Assembly: GCA_963970005.1 (NCBI GenBank)
Contig: CAXAMN010000003.1
Location: forward strand, 735,993-799,992
DNA: 64,000 nt
Direction of reading: 5' to 3'
DNA from: Durusdinium trenchii
Taxonomy: Eukaryota > Sar > Dinophyceae > Suessiales > Symbiodiniaceae
The translations under genes were made by a program, and so were the position numbers. This document shows, piece by piece, positions 58,279-64,000 of the stretch; the stretch's first letter is position 1; the number at the start of each line of letters is the position of its first letter. Under the pieces are notes generated by a model. It did no database searches, was not told where the DNA came from, and saw only the letters and a list, made by a program, of their open reading frames with translations.

Positions 58279-61200
58279 CGCGATTATGTCATCTACCCAT
58301 TAAATCTCTCCGATTGGTGCAGCGTACCCTCTCAACAGGCCTCAAAGCAGCATATTGGCATATCAACCAACAAACAAATGCATCTATTACGCATGTTTCC
58401 TCCCTCCACTTCCTTATACATTTTATCTACCCCCGTCTGCCATACCGGCAGATCATGATTCAGGACCTCCTTAATGTGTGTGGCTTTGACGACAATGTCA
58501 ACTTGTCTGATGCTCTCCTCTCTTTACGAGTCAATATTGGCAAGTTCACTGACTGTATAGTCACAGACCCATCCGCGACTGTCGACGACACTTCGTTCAT
58601 TCTTCCAAATGAAGTACAATCCCTACGCCACATCCCCACGAGGTTCTGGCAACTCTGCCACAAAATTCTACAATTCCGGGAGCAGAGACCGAGTAATTTG
58701 CCAGTCTCTGTAAAAGGAATTCACTCTTGGAATCTCAATAGCTGGTCTCCTGGACTTCCCACCAATGTGCACAAGACTTGGATAGTCAAAGCTATGCTGA
58801 AACAGGCCCCTGTATTATTACAGGAAACAAAATGGGATCAAGCCAACCTCCAATACTTATCCCACACGTGGCCTGACATCAAAGTAGTTGCTACTTTAGC
58901 CAAACACAATCCGGGTGAGCAAGCTGGAGTTGCGATCCTGTTTCCTCCAGGATGGAAGGTCCTAGAAGAACGTATTTTGGTTCAACATTACGCAGTTGCT
59001 GCCCGCGTTGAATACCAAGCTTGCACTATATGGCTTGTCTCGATCTATATACCTCCGAGCAGCCCTAAGGCATTCGTATCCAACACTCTACAAACCATTA
59101 TTGCATTGACTGATTATCCAGTCTTTGTAGGAGGAGACTTTAATCGGTGTGATCAAAATCATTTTCACACGTGGGATGACTTCCTAGTGCAGGCTGGACT
59201 CACTGATGTTGACCCTGCACTTCCTACTTACAAGTACCAAGACCAGGAATCCTCGCTTGATAGATTTTTAGTACCTAGTCTCTTCCTTGACGCAACGCAA
59301 CTCTTTGCTTGCATTTATGGCAGGTACCGGATCGATACTTGCCATCACAAAGCTCTGTTGCTCAGGCTAAAGATGAAACCGCGACTTCGACCACATCCAC
59401 AGTCTGAAAAGCATCACACAATACCGACTCAAGTTTTTCTTGATCCAACGATTGCATCGGAAAGTCTACAAGCAGTTACAAGACAAGCTTCCCTACTTGC
59501 TCTCAAACGAAAAATCTCGCTAGCGCAGGAGACTAAGCCTGCTAGTGTCGTGTTATCACGCCACAGTCGTGCCATAGTTTGGAGTTGGTGGAGGACTCAC
59601 TCTTGTCACTTCAAAAAATTGGCTCCGTTAAAGCGACTATACAAACTTCTTGGTAAAGAACAAACGCACCTGCACATACGACAGGAAGAACTACGCCTAT
59701 TGTATGAGCAGAGTGCGGATACTGACCTACTACAGTCCTGGCAAACTCAGCAGGGATGCCTTCTGATTCCAGCTACTGTCATAGCTTCCGCTTTACAAGC
59801 AGCTGAAGTCGCAACTGCGACCAACACACAGATGCCCTTTGGCACTGACAATACAGACCCAGTTCAGCGAATTCGAAGGCAAAAAATCTTTTGGGATAGA
59901 CTCAAAACGGTGTGCCCCAAGGGCACCTTCTATCATGGTCCACTGTTGCAACATAATGGCCAAGAATGTCGTACTGCCCTTGAGTATGATGAAGCCATGC
60001 TTGCTACTCGAGACTTTTGGTTTACGCACCCTGTTCAGTATGATCGAGATTGGCAAGACACGCTTTCGGCTTACCGACGGTGTGTCGTGCCGTGGCCTGT
60101 CATTCCGGAGCCCACGGAGCAAGATTATGTTGAACATCTCCTCCTTACTAAGGATTCTGCTCCGGGCCCTGATGGGCTACCTTATGCTCTTTGGCGGATG
60201 TTCCCGCAGCAAACTGCTGCGATCCTTCAGGATGATTTTCATCACATTTTAGCTGGCGCGCTAACACCACCCACCCAGGTAGGAGTATGGATCCCAAAAG
60301 CCAAACAGGGGCCCACGGCTGATTTTTTTCGGCCTTTAGGCATGCCTGACACGCTTGACAGACTGCAAGATGGCACAGTTGCTGCTATCCTGTTTCGAGT
60401 CACCAGGCATAGTTTCCACCCTGCCCAAACTTTGCTCAACTCCTTTCGAGAACCGCAAAGGGCAGTGCTAGAAGTGCAAGGAGCTCTGGAGGGCTCGTCC
60501 CCGGCTTCTGCCCTCTTTGCTGATCTATCCAAAGCATTTGAGCGCATTAATGCACATTGGATCCTTCACATCTTACGCATTCGACAGCGCTCCCCTTGGG
60601 TCCTCCAATTTGCACGCTATCTGTTGTTTGGTAGAAGAATCAGACACAAAGTACAAGGGCGGCTTCTACCTGCGAGAAATGTGCATTCTGGAGTTGATAT
60701 GGGGCGATCCACATCAGTATATTTCTTCTGCCTTGCCATGGATCCTATTTTTGTTGTTCTCAATCAAATTCCGCAAGTTTTAGTTGTTGCAGGATATGTT
60801 GATGACACGACAATAGTGGGTCGGCAAACAAACCCGAACTGGGTCCGAGAGGTTTTTCAGAACATAAGAAAATGGAAGTCTGCTGGTATTGTCATGGACA
60901 CACATCACTGTTGGCAAGTCGGATTTTCCAGCAGAGCGCTTGACGAAAACATACTGCACAGAGTTGAAGATGTCTGGGGTTACGTAACTCCTATTCATGA
61001 ATCAGGACAAGCCACTTGCAGTGCTGCGCTGCAACATGTCCCTGGATATGCGCGTCGCTTTGTCCTTAGACACGGTGACCACTGCATACATATGGCCTCA
61101 GAGGCCATACCCAGACTGGTAACTGAAGGGCACCCCATGCTTTGCCAATTGGCTGCTAGTCCATGCCAGTGCCGATCCAAAACACAACTGCTCACAAATG

Positions 61201-64000
61201 TCAGTTACGCTGCTGAGCAACTGTTTTGCCTGGACCAAGCAGGCCTAGGCGGTCAGTGCATAGTGCCGTCAACAGTTAACCTTGGCCTAACAATCCATAC
61301 AGGATGGACATGTCAACTCACCAATGAGACCATGGTCAAATTACCGTTGCAATTATCTCTTACCACTCTGCTGTCAAAGCAGCTGGTGAAATTCCGAACG
61401 AGGCTTGCTGCTGCCAATCGGGCCAACCTTAGCACCCATATGAAGATTATTTACTTTAACACCTTCTCGCTGAGCCTCTTTTACTACTCGCAGACACAGC
61501 GTTTCTTTTCACCCAAGCTTCTCAAGCCGCTGTACCACGCAATGGCAGAATTTTTGCTACAGCGACATTGGTTCCCGCAACACCTATTGGTTGGACTCTG
61601 CAGGTGGTTACGCATAGGCCCACTGCTTGACCCAACCATCATGCAGGCAGTCTCCCTCTTTGGATGCTACTTACGGCAAGGACATAGGTCCCTTGCAGAA
61701 GATCAAGAAGGTTCGTACGCTATACAAATCCAACAATGTTGGAAGTATTGGCAGCAGCAGCTTCCGGCTGAAGACATACAGCGCCTCTTAGCTCTCCTAA
61801 AACAAAACAATACTCCGGCGCAGAGGGCGAGTGGATTTAAGCAGCTCTTCAAACAACTCGCCATTGGCAGATTGCTTGCAGCCTCACATAGGCACTTGGC
61901 TGCACGAATAAGCAAGAATGGTTGGGCCATGGGGCCCTCCATCCTGTTTTTGGGCTGGCTAGCGGATCTACCTACCACTCAGGTAGGGGCAGTGCCGCGC
62001 TATGCTGTTTTACGATGGGCTCTAGGAGAAGATGCTGACTTTTGGCTGCCCCTCAGAGGCAAGCTCAGTCGCAGTCAACCTTGCGTTTGGTGTCACAACC
62101 ATACACGATGCTTTCCATGCGGACCAGGATATGGAGCACTCTGTCCGACCTGCCTTCTGCCTGCTACTCCAGTGGATATTACCTTGACCACCCTCCCTGA
62201 AGAAAGCAAGAGTTTTCTCCATTTTCATCAAATTCTCGTGCCTGAGCCCAAGCAACTGCCCCCAGCATTTTCTCGACTACTATCCTCAGTCGGCTGTCGC
62301 GCGAATAACTCCTATGTTCCTTGTGTGCTTTGTCAGGGTGGTTACAACTCTGTCGATCATTGGTTATCCTTCTGTCCGGTTGTACACCTCACCTGGCTTG
62401 CTCTGTGGGCTGCTCCTGCACCAGAGATCAATTGGCGGATAGTGCCGTCCCGTAGCATAGGAGTAGCACTTTGCTACACGCTCTTCCACCTGAGGCGGCT
62501 GGTTACTGAGTATGGCGGACTCCGACCGAACATTGCGTGTGTGCGTCACTGCAGTATTTCACATCACGTGCTTGACCTCTGGCAGCGTATTTATTCTTCG
62601 CTACCTAGTACGCTGCTTAACCACTTCCGTGCTCCACCACAACCGAGCAGTACTGCGTGTACTGACTCCACTAAGATTCGAACGCAGCGTTTCCCTGCGG
62701 TTTTACTTGAAGCGGCCTTGCTCCCGCCTAAGGGACTTGCAACGACTCAGCCCTTTGCCAAAGGGGATACGATTGCTACTTTTGCTAAGCAGGATCACCG
62801 CCTCCGTTTGCTCCTTTCACAACACCGAAAGCTTCCCTTGCCCACAGCAACCGCATGCCTCGTCCCCTTTTCATGCCACTGCGGGGCCACGCACTTGCGT
62901 TTGCAAGCCATGGACGATCTGTCTGCAAATACTATCCTCCTGCTAGGTGAACCGCAAGAATGGCAAGGTTGCTTGGTACAATTTGATGGCTCTGCGCACA
63001 AGCACACGCAAACTGGAGGAGCAGGAGTCAGCCTACTGCATGTAACGCCGTCTTCCACCTCCCTTGTCCAGTGGCTTTCCATCCCCTTACTTTCTTGCTC
63101 TGATAATGTAGTAGCAGAAGCACATGCCTGTAGGGCTGCCATAAACCTTGCATTTGAGTATTATGTCTCCTGCATGTCCAAAGGCATCCCCATTGACAGT
63201 GTTGTAGTGCAAGGTGACATCTTGCCAGTAATCAACTACCTGCAATACAAAGGTAGAATTAAAAAACCTGCGGTTGTCGCCATTTTAGAACAATGCCAGC
63301 ACTTGCTTGCCCGGGCGCCTTGTTTGTTTCGCTTGGTCTATCTGCCAAGGGAGTGCAACCGGCTAGCAGATTACTTTGCAGGGCAGGCTAGTGCTGCAGC
63401 TAGGAAGGCGGATAACAACCCGCTTGTTCCCTTGCATCATGTAGCGCTCCCACCGTTTCACTTGGTGCAAGCCCTGGGCTTCATTATTCAACAGGGAGAT
63501 GCAATGCAAGCCCCTGCCTTCGTTCTCACAGAGTGCCCTTCTCCCACTCCCCAGGAAATGCATGCACTACTCCGAAGGCACCCACACTACAAATGGGTTG
63601 CAATGGACTACATTGCCTTGGCAGTATCGTCCTCTCATCGCCTCAACGTAGGGTACAAGCCCACGGTCAACTCCATGGGCGGTCGATTTTATTCAGTCGG
63701 CAATGCCGCGCAACGCCTGCCGCGTCAGGTTCGGCTGCTTCTCTTTGGCAACTCACATTGGGAGATAGACATTAGTGGAGCACACTATGAGCTCATGAGG
63801 CGGCAATGCAGGGCAGCTGAGGTTCATTTATCACTACTGCCAATTACGCAAATGAGAAGCTACCTCACAAGAGCTCTTAGGGCACAGATTGCCGAAACTG
63901 ACATTAGCCTCCTGGTCAAGACATGGCCACTAGTCATCATTAACAGTGCCACTCCACAGGAAGCTATCGAATACCTTAACAAACGCATTCAAATGGAACC
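58275..64000 (+). CDS. LINE ORF2: endonuclease, reverse transcriptase, RNase H (runs off the edge)
   Basis: Open from ATG 58275 to the last base, at least 1908 codons. Endonuclease: IHSWNLNSWSPG (about 153), LLQETKWD (about 183), VFVGGDFNRCDQ (about 289), SSLDRFLV, CHHKALLL. Reverse transcriptase: DSAPGPDGLPYALW, SALFADLSKAFERIN (motif A, about 745), GVDMGRSTSVYFFCLAMDP (motif B), VAGYVDDTTIVG (motif C, about 841). Cys-rich segments: CVWCHNHTRCFPCG and CVLCQGGYNSVDHW. RNase H: VQFDGSAHKHTQTGGAGVS (about 1569), NVVAEAHACRAA, VVQGDILPV, RLADYFAGQ (about 1698). After it comes an unassigned domain with GRFYSVGNAAQRLPRQVRLL and WEIDISGAHYELMRR (about 1800-1845). It nicks target DNA and reverse-transcribes the element in place. 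No frame break is seen. Confidence 0.92.
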   Translation, partial: MTRLCHLPIKSLRLVQRTLSTGLKAAYWHINQQTNASITHVSSLHFLIHFIYPRLPYRQIMIQDLLNVCGFDDNVNLSDALLSLRVNIGKFTDCIVTDPSATVDDTSFILPNEVQSLRHIPTRFWQLCHKILQFREQRPSNLPVSVKGIHSWNLNSWSPGLPTNVHKTWIVKAMLKQAPVLLQETKWDQANLQYLSHTWPDIKVVATLAKHNPGEQAGVAILFPPGWKVLEERILVQHYAVAARVEYQACTIWLVSIYIPPSSPKAFVSNTLQTIIALTDYPVFVGGDFNRCDQNHFHTWDDFLVQAGLTDVDPALPTYKYQDQESSLDRFLVPSLFLDATQLFACIYGRYRIDTCHHKALLLRLKMKPRLRPHPQSEKHHTIPTQVFLDPTIASESLQAVTRQASLLALKRKISLAQETKPASVVLSRHSRAIVWSWWRTHSCHFKKLAPLKRLYKLLGKEQTHLHIRQEELRLLYEQSADTDLLQSWQTQQGCLLIPATVIASALQAAEVATATNTQMPFGTDNTDPVQRIRRQKIFWDRLKTVCPKGTFYHGPLLQHNGQECRTALEYDEAMLATRDFWFTHPVQYDRDWQDTLSAYRRCVVPWPVIPEPTEQDYVEHLLLTKDSAPGPDGLPYALWRMFPQQTAAILQDDFHHILAGALTPPTQVGVWIPKAKQGPTADFFRPLGMPDTLDRLQDGTVAAILFRVTRHSFHPAQTLLNSFREPQRAVLEVQGALEGSSPASALFADLSKAFERINAHWILHILRIRQRSPWVLQFARYLLFGRRIRHKVQGRLLPARNVHSGVDMGRSTSVYFFCLAMDPIFVVLNQIPQVLVVAGYVDDTTIVGRQTNPNWVREVFQNIRKWKSAGIVMDTHHCWQVGFSSRALDENILHRVEDVWGYVTPIHESGQATCSAALQHVPGYARRFVLRHGDHCIHMASEAIPRLVTEGHPMLCQLAASPCQCRSKTQLLTNVSYAAEQLFCLDQAGLGGQCIVPSTVNLGLTIHTGWTCQLTNETMVKLPLQLSLTTLLSKQLVKFRTRLAAANRANLSTHMKIIYFNTFSLSLFYYSQTQRFFSPKLLKPLYHAMAEFLLQRHWFPQHLLVGLCRWLRIGPLLDPTIMQAVSLFGCYLRQGHRSLAEDQEGSYAIQIQQCWKYWQQQLPAEDIQRLLALLKQNNTPAQRASGFKQLFKQLAIGRLLAASHRHLAARISKNGWAMGPSILFLGWLADLPTTQVGAVPRYAVLRWALGEDADFWLPLRGKLSRSQPCVWCHNHTRCFPCGPGYGALCPTCLLPATPVDITLTTLPEESKSFLHFHQILVPEPKQLPPAFSRLLSSVGCRANNSYVPCVLCQGGYNSVDHWLSFCPVVHLTWLALWAAPAPEINWRIVPSRSIGVALCYTLFHLRRLVTEYGGLRPNIACVRHCSISHHVLDLWQRIYSSLPSTLLNHFRAPPQPSSTACTDSTKIRTQRFPAVLLEAALLPPKGLATTQPFAKGDTIATFAKQDHRLRLLLSQHRKLPLPTATACLVPFSCHCGATHLRLQAMDDLSANTILLLGEPQEWQGCLVQFDGSAHKHTQTGGAGVSLLHVTPSSTSLVQWLSIPLLSCSDNVVAEAHACRAAINLAFEYYVSCMSKGIPIDSVVVQGDILPVINYLQYKGRIKKPAVVAILEQCQHLLARAPCLFRLVYLPRECNRLADYFAGQASAAARKADNNPLVPLHHVALPPFHLVQALGFIIQQGDAMQAPAFVLTECPSPTPQEMHALLRRHPHYKWVAMDYIALAVSSSHRLNVGYKPTVNSMGGRFYSVGNAAQRLPRQVRLLLFGNSHWEIDISGAHYELMRRQCRAAEVHLSLLPITQMRSYLTRALRAQIAETDISLLVKTWPLVIINSATPQEAIEYLNKRIQME

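Larger units (their letters stand above)
51153..64000 (+). mobile_element. Large LINE-like retrotransposon (3' end outside the window)
   Basis: Two very long, intact plus-strand ORFs joined by an ATGA stop/start overlap at 58275-58278. ORF1 has a USP-like region and a C5 methyltransferase; ORF2 has an apurinic-type endonuclease, reverse transcriptase and RNase H, the I/Jockey/Tad-like non-LTR layout, and continues past the edge. At more than 12.8 kb it is unusually long for a LINE. The 5' end is uncertain: possible relict leader at 51153, 5' UTR hairpins at 51335-51443. Intact frames over about 12.5 kb suggest recent activity. Confidence 0.9.

Overview
The window looks like nuclear DNA of a dinoflagellate, most likely a Symbiodiniaceae-type alga. 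Reasons: LRR_5/BspA-like genes in decaying tandem copies; a multi-domain gene family I associate from memory with Symbiodinium-type genomes; cytosine methyltransferases inside retroelements (reported for Symbiodinium by de Mendoza and colleagues, 2018, from memory); small GC-rich exons with GT and possibly GC donors; and a possible relict of the dinoflagellate spliced leader. The assignment is inference. Nothing here is bacterial, and most long open frames belong to mobile elements.

Layout. 1-3.5 kb: fragments of a probable minus-strand multi-exon host gene. 3.9-23.6 kb: a decayed, AT-rich Polinton/Maverick-like element (DDE integrase, A32-type packaging ATPase, C5 methyltransferase, several Cys-rich proteins). 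It is interrupted by two retroelements: a DIRS-like tyrosine-recombinase element with complete split direct repeats (4571-12188) and a young Ty1/copia element with identical 121-bp LTRs and a 5-bp target duplication (15208-22333). 23.6-38 kb: gene-poor DNA with one better-supported minus-strand small-exon gene (26.4-29.1 kb), isolated exon candidates and many simple and composite repeats. 38-43.9 kb: decayed copies of the dinoflagellate multi-copy family, studded with small GNRA-type hairpins, then two satellites (73-bp and 60-bp units) and a 10-bp-period palindrome. 44.2-50.3 kb: one apparently intact and several broken LRR_5 genes, all minus strand. 51.1 kb to the end: a very large LINE-like element. 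Its ORF1 (2265 aa) carries a USP-like protease region and a DNMT3-like methyltransferase. Its ORF2 (at least 1908 aa, open at the window edge) starts on an ATGA overlap and holds endonuclease, reverse transcriptase and RNase H.

How the parts work together: the copia, DIRS and LINE elements each carry their own replication and integration machinery. Three different element classes here (Polinton, DIRS, LINE) each encode a cytosine-methyltransferase-like domain. The most unusual signals are the hairpin swarm at 38-41 kb and 43.7 kb, the methyltransferase that appears nested inside an RNase H domain in the DIRS element, and the protease-methyltransferase LINE.
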